A DNA stretch of 64,000 bases, taken from the NCBI RefSeq assembly GCF_009882915.1, contig NZ_WTUW01000009.1:372001-436000 (forward strand), given 5' to 3'. This document shows, piece by piece, positions 8,212 through 16,017 of this stretch. Positions within the stretch are counted from its first letter, which is position 1. Each line of letters opens with the position of its first letter. A program made the translations under genes and the position numbers. Under the pieces are notes generated by a model, which was given only the letters and a program-made list of their open reading frames with translations, did no database searches and was not told the origin of the DNA. The stretch is from Sneathiella litorea. Lineage in GTDB: Bacteria > Pseudomonadota > Alphaproteobacteria > Sneathiellales > Sneathiellaceae.

Positions 8212-9639
8212 ATGTATATTGACGGAAAATGGATTGCTGCGGATAGCGGCAACAGCTTCGATGTTCTCAATCCAGCAACGGGAGATGTGATCAAATCCGT
8301 TGCCGATGGCGGCGCAGCAGAGGCTACCCGCGCGATCGAGGCCGCCGATGCCGCCTTCCGCGATTGGTCGAAAACTACCGCTTATCAGCGCAGCGCCTAT
8401 CTCTATAAAGCATACCAGATCATGATCGAGCGGAAAGAGGATCTCGCCCGCACCATGACCGAGGAACAGGGCAAGCCACTGAAAGCCGCCCGCAATGAGG
8501 TGCAGTACGGCGCAGACTTCCTGCTCTGGTATGCGGAGGAAGCGAAACGCATAAACGGGGAAATCCTCCCCTCCGGTCGCGGGGATCAGCGGTTCATGGT
8601 GCTACATCAGCCCGTCGGTGTGGTCGCGGCGGTTACCCCCTGGAACTATCCGATCTCGATGATCACGCGGAAAGTCGGCCCGGCGCTTGCCGCCGGCTGC
8701 ACGGTCGTGCTGAAGCCTGCCGAAGCGACACCGCTCTGCGCCGTCGCCATGTTCGAGATTTTCGAGGCCGCGGGCATCCCGCCGGGGGTCGTCAATATGG
8801 TCACGGCAGCGGACCCGAAACCGGTTGGCGAAGTGTTCACCAGCCATCCGTCCGTCCGCAAGCTTACCTTTACCGGTTCCACCAATGTCGGCAAGATGCT
8901 CGCCGGGCAGGCCAGCGCCAATATGAAGCGCGTCTCGGCGGAGCTTGGCGGCCATGCGCCCTTCGTGGTGTTCGAGGATGTGGATCCGGCCCATGCGGCC
9001 AAGGGCGGATCGCTCGTCAAGTTCCTCAACACCGGTCAGGCCTGCATCAGCCCAAACCGCTTCTTCGTGCAGAATGGTTCCTACGATCAGTTCGTCGCCA
9101 CATTCGAGGAGCGCGTCTCCAAAATGAAGGCGGGCAGCGGGTTTGAGGACGGCGTCGCCATCGGCCCGCTCGTCAATCAGGCCGCCATCGACAAGGTGGA
9201 CCGGCAGGTTCAGGACGCTCTCTCCAAGGGCGCGGAACTGGTGACCGGCGGCGTTGCGCTTAAATCCAACGGGCTCGACAAGGGCTATTTCTACGCACCC
9301 ACCGTGCTCGCCAATGTTACGGAGGACATGCTGATCTATCGCGAGGAAACCTTCGGTCCCGTCGCCCCGGTCATCCGCTTCGACAATGAGGCCGAAGTGC
9401 TGGAAAAAGCGAATGATACAGAATATGGCCTCGCGGCCTATGTCTATACCCGCGATATCTCCCGCGCCATGCGGATGTTTGAAGGGCTTCGCTTCGGCAT
9501 CATCGGCATCAATGATATCAACCCGACCAGCGCCGCCGCCCCCTTCGGCGGCATGAAGGACAGCGGTCTCGGCCGTGAAGGCGCCAAGGAAGGGATCATG
9601 GAATATCTTGAAACCAAGCTCGGCGGCTTCTCGATCTAG
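8212..9639 (+). CDS. gabD: NAD(P)+-dependent aldehyde dehydrogenase, succinate-semialdehyde type
   Basis: A 475-residue aldehyde dehydrogenase. The active-site Cys is C278 (TGQACISPNRF), the general-base Glu is E244 (AELGGHAP), with Asn145 (PWNYP) and Lys168 (LKPAEATP) also in place. The length and the C-terminal GMKDSGLGREGAKEG are typical of GabD, which oxidises succinate semialdehyde to succinate at the end of the GABA shunt. Related glutarate or other semialdehyde dehydrogenases share these features, so the symbol is probable rather than certain. The class III transaminase at 11817-13220 could supply an aldehyde, but it is not in the same transcript. It faces the GST gene tail to tail with 3 bases between them. 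Confidence 0.85.
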   Translation: MYIDGKWIAADSGNSFDVLNPATGDVIKSVADGGAAEATRAIEAADAAFRDWSKTTAYQRSAYLYKAYQIMIERKEDLARTMTEEQGKPLKAARNEVQYGADFLLWYAEEAKRINGEILPSGRGDQRFMVLHQPVGVVAAVTPWNYPISMITRKVGPALAAGCTVVLKPAEATPLCAVAMFEIFEAAGIPPGVVNMVTAADPKPVGEVFTSHPSVRKLTFTGSTNVGKMLAGQASANMKRVSAELGGHAPFVVFEDVDPAHAAKGGSLVKFLNTGQACISPNRFFVQNGSYDQFVATFEERVSKMKAGSGFEDGVAIGPLVNQAAIDKVDRQVQDALSKGAELVTGGVALKSNGLDKGYFYAPTVLANVTEDMLIYREETFGPVAPVIRFDNEAEVLEKANDTEYGLAAYVYTRDISRAMRMFEGLRFGIIGINDINPTSAAAPFGGMKDSGLGREGAKEGIMEYLETKLGGFSI

Positions 9640-9642
9640 AGC

Positions 9643-10656
9643 CTAGCTGAGGATTTTAACTCCCGCCTCCCCGATCAGGTCACCCACAATGTCTTTGGCC
9701 TCCTCGGGGAGCGCTTTATAGCGTGCCTTCAATTCGCCCAGGCATTTGACCTGATACCTGAAGACCCCTTGCGAGTATGCCCTGCCGTCAAGTTCGACGG
9801 AAAAGGTCTCCTCTCCGTTTTCGACCGCCGCCGCATTGGCCGCAAGGAACGGAAGATAAACCTCCGCGCTACAAGTGATCAGCCCCTTCGTCATCGGCGG
9901 CAGGTCCCCGACAGCATACCAGTCCCCTTCAATGCCCGACGCATCATCAAGCTGCCGGAGCCAGCTTTCCGCGCGCTGTGCCTCTTTTCGCATGATCGAC
10001 ATAGGCGTCGGATCGATGGAAAGGGTTCTTAGCTGCCCATAGAGCCCGAAATCGGCAATGGAAGGCCGCGTCCCGAACAAATATTTATACTGGCCCACAT
10101 CCGCATGCAGCAGCGCCAGGATATGACGGAAGCCCGCCTCGATGACCGGGGCATTTTCCGGGGTGCAGCCGACAAGCGGCATACGACCGATCTGGCGGTC
10201 GGCGAAATACTGGGCAAATTTCTCGCGTTCCTCATCCGTGGCATCAGACGAACGATCATCGGCGATCCAGCGGCTGGCGTAATGGATATCCGCGTCATAG
10301 GTCCAGCGGTAATGGAACATCATCTTGGTGACCCATTCGTCGGCCATATCCTCGACCAGATGCGCAAGGAAGGCATGGGCAGGATGATCGGGAATGACCG
10401 AGCGGCCATCCGGATGCCGCTCCTCCAGCATGTAGATCAGCCGTGTGCTGTCGATATGTAGGCTGCCGTCTTCAGGAAGTTTTAAAACTGGCACCAGAAC
10501 CGGCCGCAATACCGCCAGCAGATGATCATTCGCTTCTGAACGAAGGATCCAGTTATAGGGCAACCGCCGGTAATGCATATGGGAGCGCATTTTCAGCGAA
10601 TAGGGAGAGGCGTTGCCGCCAATGAGGGTGTATCGATCCTGTGCCTGTCCGCTCAT
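9643..10656 (-). CDS. Glutathione S-transferase family protein
   Basis: A 337-residue protein, longer than a classic GST of about 220. The N-terminal thioredoxin-like part contains NASPYSLKMRSHM, with Ser in the position used to bind glutathione, and LPEDGSLHIDSTRLIYML, the cis-proline/ESxA-like segment. The C-terminal half is all helical, beginning around residue 90. Long GST-like proteins of this kind are common in alphaproteobacteria and are poorly characterised; substrate and even glutathione dependence are unknown. It lies upstream, on the same strand, of nothing obviously related. Start ATG at 10656 follows AAGGAAAAACA. Confidence 0.8.
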   Translation of the reverse strand: MSGQAQDRYTLIGGNASPYSLKMRSHMHYRRLPYNWILRSEANDHLLAVLRPVLVPVLKLPEDGSLHIDSTRLIYMLEERHPDGRSVIPDHPAHAFLAHLVEDMADEWVTKMMFHYRWTYDADIHYASRWIADDRSSDATDEEREKFAQYFADRQIGRMPLVGCTPENAPVIEAGFRHILALLHADVGQYKYLFGTRPSIADFGLYGQLRTLSIDPTPMSIMRKEAQRAESWLRQLDDASGIEGDWYAVGDLPPMTKGLITCSAEVYLPFLAANAAAVENGEETFSVELDGRAYSQGVFRYQVKCLGELKARYKALPEEAKDIVGDLIGEAGVKILS

Positions 10657-10708
10657 ATTGTTTTTCCTTGTTTATTGAGAGCGGAAAAACATTATGGCAA
10701 CAACAATA

Positions 10709-10725
10709 GCTTGTCCAGCACAAGC
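10709..10725 (-). terminator. Weak hairpin after the alpha/beta hydrolase gene
   Basis: GCTTGT and ACAAGC make a perfect 6-bp stem with a 5-base loop. On the minus strand it is followed by TATTGTTGTT, not a clean T run. It may end transcription of the hydrolase gene, but it is a weak candidate. Confidence 0.35.
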
Positions 10726-10750
10726 AACCAATCGAAGAAGACCAGTAATC

Positions 10751-11674
10751 CTAGCCGATGACGCTGTTAGCCCAGGCAATAAAATCCGTCGTGACCTCGT
10801 CACAGTTGATCTCGTTCAACATCTCATGCCGCCCGCCAATATAGAATTTATGGGTGACCCGCGTGAAGTGATGGCGATGATAGGCGGCGAGCAGTCGCTT
10901 GACGCCCTTGGTATTTTCGCCTACCGGATCCTCAGTTCCGCTGAAGATAAAAATCGGCATCTGCTTGTTCATCTTCTTGAGCGCTGACCGACTCGCGATT
11001 TTTGGTAAGGCGTCCAGCAATCCGGTCCAGGTGGCGACGGAACAGTCGAACCCGCAAAGCGGATCGGCGACATATTTGTCCACCTCTGCTTCGTCCCGGG
11101 AAAGCCAGTCGAATTCCGTCCTGTTGGGGGCGAACTGCTTGTTGAAGGTCTTGAACGTCATGCCGGCGATCAGCGGGCTATGCCCCTTAGCCCCGAAGCG
11201 CAGCTTTTCAAAGCGGATCATGAGCTGACCGATCCGTCCCAGCGTGCCCGGCGGCCCGTTGGTGGCGGAGAGCGCGGCGCCAGCAATTGTCTCACCATGC
11301 CGCGCCATATATTGCTGCACCATGAAGGAGCCCATCGAATGACCGAGCATGAGGATTGGCAAACCCGGATGCTCCACCGCAATTTCCCGATTAAGCAGAT
11401 AGAGATCCTCGACCGCCTTATTCCAGCCATCGCGATCCCCCATATGGCCGGGAACCTCACCCGCAGGGATTGTCTGGCCATGCCCGCGATGGTCATTGGC
11501 ATAAACAATATAGCCAAACTCATTCAGGGTTTGTGCGAAGCGGTCATAGCGGGCTGCATGTTCGGCCATACCATGTGTGATCTGTATAATCGCCTTGGGT
11601 TTCTTCTCGCCAAGCCACTGGTAAAGATGGATTGCCATACTATCGGCGCCGGAATAGGTAAAACACTCACTCAT
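10751..11674 (-). CDS. Alpha/beta hydrolase, monoglyceride-lipase / lysophospholipase type
   Basis: A 307-residue serine hydrolase. The nucleophile elbow is GHSMG with Ser113. The oxyanion region HGMAEHAARY and the DHRGHG segment near residue 61 are characteristic of the monoacylglycerol lipase/PldB group. The rest of the triad is probably Asp in SGTEDPVG and His in GGRHEML near the C-terminus. Such enzymes release fatty acids from monoacylglycerols or lysophospholipids in the cytosol or at the membrane. There is no signal peptide. It is divergent from the transaminase at 11817. Fatty acids released could feed the acyl-CoA ligase in the window, but nothing ties the genes together beyond proximity. 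Confidence 0.85.
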   Translation of the reverse strand: MSECFTYSGADSMAIHLYQWLGEKKPKAIIQITHGMAEHAARYDRFAQTLNEFGYIVYANDHRGHGQTIPAGEVPGHMGDRDGWNKAVEDLYLLNREIAVEHPGLPILMLGHSMGSFMVQQYMARHGETIAGAALSATNGPPGTLGRIGQLMIRFEKLRFGAKGHSPLIAGMTFKTFNKQFAPNRTEFDWLSRDEAEVDKYVADPLCGFDCSVATWTGLLDALPKIASRSALKKMNKQMPIFIFSGTEDPVGENTKGVKRLLAAYHRHHFTRVTHKFYIGGRHEMLNEINCDEVTTDFIAWANSVIG

Positions 11675-11748
11675 ACGACCACTTCCCCGATTATTTCAGC
11701 TATTTAGCCATGAACTGAGAGGTCAGACAAGATAGTTATAAACGGGCT

Positions 11749-11778
11749 TTGACAGCAGCTTGATTTTCGCTCTACTAA
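11749..11778 (+). promoter_or_regulatory. Candidate promoter of the class III transaminase gene
   Basis: TTGACA (11749-11754) is a perfect -35 hexamer. A TACTAA (11773-11778) lies 18 bases further as a possible -10. The spacing is slightly long and the -10 is poor, so confidence is limited. Confidence 0.4.
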
Positions 11779-11816
11779 TAAAGAAACGTTCCCAATTCTT
11801 AACCAAGGAATTTGCG

Positions 11817-13220
11817 ATGACCAGCCCGAGCCTACTTCAGGGAAATTCCCTTGCCGCACGCGATGCAAAAAGCGTGATACATGCCTATACCAACCTTTCA
11901 ACCCATCTGACCGAGGGTCCACTGATTATAGAGACCGGCAAGGGCATCAATGTCTTTGATGAAAATGGTAAGGAATATATCGAGGGGCTGGCCGGCCTGT
12001 GGTGCGCCTCCTTCGGCTTCGGCGAGGAGGAACTGATCGAGGCCGCAATTGACCAGATGCGCAAGCTGCCCTTCTACCATTCCTTCGCCAGCAAATCTAC
12101 AGAACCGGGTATCCGTCTTGCAGAAAAGCTGCTCGAAATCGCCCCGGCGCCCTTCTCCAAGGTGTTCTTCGCCAATTCCGGATCGGAAGCAAACGATACG
12201 GTCGTCAAGCTGGTCTGGTATTACAACAACAGCCTTGGCCGGCCGGAGAAAAAGAAGATCATCTCCCGCCAGAAAGCCTATCACGGTGTCACGGTCGCCG
12301 CGGCGAGCCTCACCGGTCTGCCACCGCTGCATAATGACTTTGACCTGCCAATCCAGAATATCCTGCATACCTCCTGCCCGCATTACTACCGCTATAGCAA
12401 GGATGGCGAGACGGAGGAGGAGTTTGCCGCCCGTTGCGCCGATGATCTGGAGAAACTGATCCTGAAGGAAGGGCCGGACACAGTTGCCGCCTTTATCGCC
12501 GAGCCGATCATGGGCGCGGGTGGCGTGATCATCCCGCCCGCCACCTATTTCGAGAAGATACAAGCTGTTCTCCGGAAGTATGACGTCCTGATGATCGCCG
12601 ATGAAGTGATCTGCGGCTTTGGCCGGACAGGACAGATGTGGGGATCGCAGACCTTTGATATCCAGCCGGATATCCTGTCCTGCGCAAAGGCCCTTTCCAG
12701 TGCTTACCTGCCAATCTCGGCAGTGATGGTGTCACAAGATATATTCGATGGAATGGTTAAACAGAGCGAGAAGCATGGCGCCTTTGCTCATGGCTTCACC
12801 TACTCCGGCCATCCGGTGCCGGCGGCCGTCGGCATGCGAACAATGGAGCTCATGGAGGAACGCAATATCCTTGGCCATGTGCGCCATGTTTCCAAACGCT
12901 TTAACGAACGGTTCAATGCTCTCGCCGATCATCCCCTTGTCGGCGAAGTCCGGACGATGGGATTGATTGGCGCGATCGAGCTGGTGGCCGACAAGAAAAC
13001 AAAACGTTCCTTCGATCCTAAATTCAAGGCGGGGCCGAAAACGGCGCAGGCCATGCAAGACGCCGGCGTTATCAGCCGGGCGGTCGCCGGTGATAATCTC
13101 GCGCTCTGTCCGCCACTGATCATTACGGAAAGCGAGATCGACGAGATGTTTGATCGCTTTACCAAGGGTCTGGACGACGTCGCCGCGATGGCATTCAGGG
13201 AAAACTGGCGCGAAGACTAA
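11817..13220 (+). CDS. Class III PLP-dependent aminotransferase
   Basis: A 467-residue omega-amino acid transaminase. The PLP-binding lysine is Lys291 in the motif SCAKALSSAYLP, and the motif IADEVICGFGRTG precedes it, as is normal for the fold. The family transfers an amino group from a terminal amine such as beta-alanine, GABA, taurine or putrescine to pyruvate or 2-oxoglutarate. The frame is open from 11760, but the ATG at 11817 follows AAGGAA at good spacing and starts MTSPSLLQGNSLA, which matches the family. The exact substrate cannot be inferred. A GABA or beta-alanine role fits the semialdehyde dehydrogenase at 8212, although that gene is a separate unit. The stem-loop at 13238-13275 lies after its stop. 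Confidence 0.87.
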   Translation: MTSPSLLQGNSLAARDAKSVIHAYTNLSTHLTEGPLIIETGKGINVFDENGKEYIEGLAGLWCASFGFGEEELIEAAIDQMRKLPFYHSFASKSTEPGIRLAEKLLEIAPAPFSKVFFANSGSEANDTVVKLVWYYNNSLGRPEKKKIISRQKAYHGVTVAAASLTGLPPLHNDFDLPIQNILHTSCPHYYRYSKDGETEEEFAARCADDLEKLILKEGPDTVAAFIAEPIMGAGGVIIPPATYFEKIQAVLRKYDVLMIADEVICGFGRTGQMWGSQTFDIQPDILSCAKALSSAYLPISAVMVSQDIFDGMVKQSEKHGAFAHGFTYSGHPVPAAVGMRTMELMEERNILGHVRHVSKRFNERFNALADHPLVGEVRTMGLIGAIELVADKKTKRSFDPKFKAGPKTAQAMQDAGVISRAVAGDNLALCPPLIITESEIDEMFDRFTKGLDDVAAMAFRENWRED

Positions 13221-13237
13221 GCAACCCATCAGCTGCC

Positions 13238-13275
13238 TGCGACTGCAGGAAACAAACAACCTTCCTGCAGTCGCA
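13238..13275. repeat. Perfect 14-bp inverted repeat between transaminase and DMT permease
   Basis: TGCGACTGCAGGAA (13238-13251) is followed 10 bases later by its exact complement TTCCTGCAGTCGCA (13262-13275). There is no T run afterwards, so it is not a textbook terminator. It could still stop or stabilise the transaminase transcript, or be a protein-binding site, about 35 bases before the permease start. Confidence 0.8.
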
Positions 13276-13309
13276 AGTCTGTTGATTTCCATCAACGACG
13301 GAGAGTGAG

Positions 13310-14158
13310 TTGGAGTTATCTGTATTTGGTATCGTCCTGATTGCGGCGTTATTTCATGCTGCCTGGAATACATTTGTTAAAAAAAATGAAGACCGTGTCC
13401 TGTTCATGGCGTTGTTGATGGCTTCAAGTGCGACCGGTGCGTTGGTTACCCTGCCATTTTTTGATTTCCCAGCGCCGGAAAGCTGGCCTTATCTTGCTCT
13501 GTCCGTCCTCATTCATATCGGTTATCTGGTGTTTTTCCTCTCCGCCTATAAATACGGGGATTTAAGCCATGTTTATCCGCTATCCAGAGGTTCCGCGCCT
13601 TTAATCGTGGCCCTCCTTTCAATCCTTTTGATCGGAGAACAACTCAGCCAGATTGCCTGGATCGCCATTGTCATCATGGCGATCGGGATAATGAGCCTGT
13701 CCATCACCCGCAATACCCAGAAACTTCGAAACCCAACCGCTGTATTTTTTGCAATCGGGACCGGGCTATTCATCGCGGGCTATACGGTAACAGACGGTGT
13801 GGGCGCGCGCCTTGCCGGAAGTGCCCATAGCTATGCTGCCTGGATGATGGCTCTGGATGGTTATCCCATACTGGCCTATCTCTTCGTGAAACGGGGATCG
13901 AAAATCTTCTCTCAGTCCCGCCCTCTCTTGAAAACGGCATTTCTCGGCGGAATGCTGAGTCTTGCGGCTTACTGGGCGGTAATCTGGGCGATGACAGTTG
14001 CCCCCATTGCCCTCGTCGCGGCGGTCCGGGAAACGAGTATCATTTTCGCGCTGCTGTTCGGTGTATTACTGCTGAAAGAAAGACTGAGCCTGATGCAGTA
14101 TTTCGCGATTTTCACCACTATGCTTGGAACCGTGCTGCTGAAACTGAACAGATCCTGA
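13310..14158 (+). CDS. EamA-family (DMT) permease
   Basis: A 282-residue protein with ten predicted membrane helices arranged as two EamA repeats; the second begins around residue 145. Family members export amino acids, metabolites or drugs, and some import. Segments such as YPLSRGSAPLIVALLSILL and the matching VAAVRETSIIFALLFGVLLL mark the two repeats. The initiator is TTG at 13310, preceded by GACGGAGAGTGAG; no in-frame ATG or GTG sits nearby, so the TTG start is needed to include the first helix. It lies just after the inverted repeat at 13238-13275. The substrate is unknown. Confidence 0.82.
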   Translation: MELSVFGIVLIAALFHAAWNTFVKKNEDRVLFMALLMASSATGALVTLPFFDFPAPESWPYLALSVLIHIGYLVFFLSAYKYGDLSHVYPLSRGSAPLIVALLSILLIGEQLSQIAWIAIVIMAIGIMSLSITRNTQKLRNPTAVFFAIGTGLFIAGYTVTDGVGARLAGSAHSYAAWMMALDGYPILAYLFVKRGSKIFSQSRPLLKTAFLGGMLSLAAYWAVIWAMTVAPIALVAAVRETSIIFALLFGVLLLKERLSLMQYFAIFTTMLGTVLLKLNRS

Positions 14159-14271
14159 AGCAGGCTATTCCGCTTGATTGTTGCTGCCCAAATCGCTTTG
14201 GATTAAACTAAACCGGATTGAAGGGACGACATTTTCCGTTATTTCAATCCGCCACGGGAGGGGCGTTTATC

Positions 14272-14682
14272 ATGCACTATCTCGTATATGTCAGTTCGGC
14301 TCGACACCTCATGGATGAAGAGGAATTATTAGCAATCCTGGAGACGAGCCGTTCCAGCAACACCAATGATTATATCACCGGAATGCTGCTTTATAAGGAT
14401 GGTAGCTTCATGCAGGTGCTGGAGGGGGAGGAAAGCACGATTGAGCGAACCTATGCCCGGATTGCGAAGGACCGGCGCCATGAAGGGCTTATCCTGCTCC
14501 GCAAGGGAAAAACGGAAAAGCGTTACTTTCCCGGCTGGTCCATGGGGTTTCGTTCTGTAAACGCCGAGGATTTGAAAAATATTCCAGGTTTCCAGAATAT
14601 AAAAGACGGCCGCTTCACGGACCCAGCCATCGTTGACAACCCCCATATCGCGATGACCGCCTTGAAAGCCTTCAACGATTAA
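14272..14682 (+). CDS. Short BLUF-domain blue-light photoreceptor
   Basis: A 136-residue single-domain BLUF protein that should bind FAD and sense blue light. Residues matching the photocycle set of AppA are all present at the right spacing: Tyr6 (Y21), Asn30 (N45), Gln48 (Q63), Trp89 (W104) and Met91 (M106). The body ends at about residue 95; the remaining 40 residues form a short C-terminal extension. No output domain is fused, so it must signal through a partner protein. The frame is open from a TTG at 14218, but the ATG at 14272 gives the family N-terminus MHYLVYVSSA and follows GGGAGGGGC. No partner is evident beside it; it faces the cyclase gene tail to tail. Confidence 0.93.
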   Translation: MHYLVYVSSARHLMDEEELLAILETSRSSNTNDYITGMLLYKDGSFMQVLEGEESTIERTYARIAKDRRHEGLILLRKGKTEKRYFPGWSMGFRSVNAEDLKNIPGFQNIKDGRFTDPAIVDNPHIAMTALKAFND

Positions 14683-14705
14683 CGCGGCCATCAGGCGCAT
14701 GGTGA

Positions 14706-15152
14706 TCAGACGAAATCGGACCTTGCCGAAGGCCCAAGTTGCCGCTTCACGGCATCGATATCGCCCAGCACCCAAAGTTCGGTAATCTGGCGGCCATCGC
14801 CCTTGAAGAAGGCCCCTCCTGCCCATTCAATCATCTTGCCTGTGCCGGGGACGCCATAGAACAGGCCCTTGTGGGTACCGGAAAATTTCATCCTTGCGGC
14901 AGCGCTGTCGCCTGTGTCCACCACTTCCACAATATCGCACCGAAAATCGGGAAGACCGACCCAGAGCTCCCGCATATACTGGATAAACCCCTCCGGCCCG
15001 GTCCGGACCGGACCCAGAGACCCGCGGAAATCAAAATCCTTGTGCAAAATCTCGCGGGCACAGGCCTCATCCTTCGCGTTCCACGCCTCATGATAGAACC
15101 GCTCAATCAGCCGCGTCAGATATTTATCGGAACCATTCACTTCACGATCCAA
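14706..15152 (-). CDS. SnoaL-like ester cyclase / NTF2-fold protein
   Basis: A 148-residue protein of the SnoaL-like family: conical NTF2 fold, with the signature sequence LIERFYHEAWNAKDEACAREI near the start and FSGTHKGLFYGVPGTGKMIEW in the middle. Members include polyketide cyclases, isomerases and many of unknown activity. The gene begins with a TTG at 15152 that abuts the TAG of the SDR gene; a GTG at 15140 is an alternative. The two genes are therefore almost certainly cotranscribed with the SDR first. A joint role in modifying a small hydrophobic metabolite is plausible but unproven. Confidence 0.82.
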   Translation of the reverse strand: MDREVNGSDKYLTRLIERFYHEAWNAKDEACAREILHKDFDFRGSLGPVRTGPEGFIQYMRELWVGLPDFRCDIVEVVDTGDSAAARMKFSGTHKGLFYGVPGTGKMIEWAGGAFFKGDGRQITELWVLGDIDAVKRQLGPSARSDFV

Positions 15153-15890
15153 CTACACATGCTGGCCGCCGTTGATATGGACTTCCGCGCCCGTCACATA
15201 GGACGATGGTGCATCGCAAAGAAAATAAATGGTGGACGCGACTTCCTCCGGTTTTCCCAGACGACGAAGAGGAATATCCTGAATCATGTCTTCCGTGCCG
15301 GGAGACAGGATCGACGTGTCAATCTCGCCGGGTGCGATGGCATTGACCCGCACACCATGGGGGCCAAAATCCGCCGCCATCTCCCGCGTGAGGGCGGAAA
15401 GTGCGGCCTTCGAAGTACCATAAGCTGAGCCCGCAAACGGATGCACCCGCCCCCCGGCAATTGAGGTGACATTGACGATTGCCCCCTTGGCCGCAACCAG
15501 TTCCGCGAACAATCCTTGTGCCAGCATCAACGGCGCAAAAAGATTGACATTATAGACATGCAGCCAGTCGGCATAACTGGAATTAAGGGTACTGAACCGC
15601 TCCCCGTCCGGGCCCTTGGGTGAAACGCCAGCGTTATTCACCAACGCATGCAGCGGAGCGCCTTCCAACTTCTCACGTATATGATCAATGGCCTTTGGCA
15701 GCTTTTCGATATCCGAAAGATCAATCTGCAGATGGTCCTTCTCGCCCCCCTCCCAGGGGCAATATTCGGAGAAAGCCTGCCGCGAGACTGTCAGCACCCG
15801 CCAGCCCGCCGCGCTAAACCGCTTGACCGTTGCATGCCCAATTCCCCGGCTTGCCCCCGTCAGCAAAAGAACCTTTCCTTTGTCCGGCAT
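15153..15890 (-). CDS. Short-chain dehydrogenase/reductase (SDR)
   Basis: A 245-residue classical SDR. The cofactor-binding motif TGASRGIG is at residues 11-18, NNAG at 85-88, and the catalytic set is Ser143, Tyr157 and Lys161 (SAYGTSK). After TGASRGIG the second strand ends VSRQ, which has Ser-Arg rather than an Asp and therefore suggests NADPH. Length and layout resemble 3-oxoacyl-[acyl-carrier-protein] reductase relatives, but without a FAS context the substrate is open. It is the first gene of a two-gene unit with the cyclase. Confidence 0.87.
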   Translation of the reverse strand: MPDKGKVLLLTGASRGIGHATVKRFSAAGWRVLTVSRQAFSEYCPWEGGEKDHLQIDLSDIEKLPKAIDHIREKLEGAPLHALVNNAGVSPKGPDGERFSTLNSSYADWLHVYNVNLFAPLMLAQGLFAELVAAKGAIVNVTSIAGGRVHPFAGSAYGTSKAALSALTREMAADFGPHGVRVNAIAPGEIDTSILSPGTEDMIQDIPLRRLGKPEEVASTIYFLCDAPSSYVTGAEVHINGGQHV

Positions 15891-16017
15891 TTCCCCTGTT
15901 CCCTGTAAAAAAAGCTTTTCATTTCAAAGCAGCGCCTATCATAGCCCCGCCAACCCTATGATGGAACAGTGATTGCTGTCAGCCCTAAAAAAGAATTTTC
16001 CGCCCCGTTTTCGGGCC

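Noticed and set aside
14218-14271. N-terminal extension of the BLUF protein.
   Set aside because: It begins with TTG, lacks a binding site, and the family N-terminus begins at 14272.
15891-16017. GC-rich hairpin after the RND permease gene as a terminator.
   Set aside because: Only a 4-bp stem (CCCG/CGGG) can be formed without mismatches, and the T run is 10 or more bases away.
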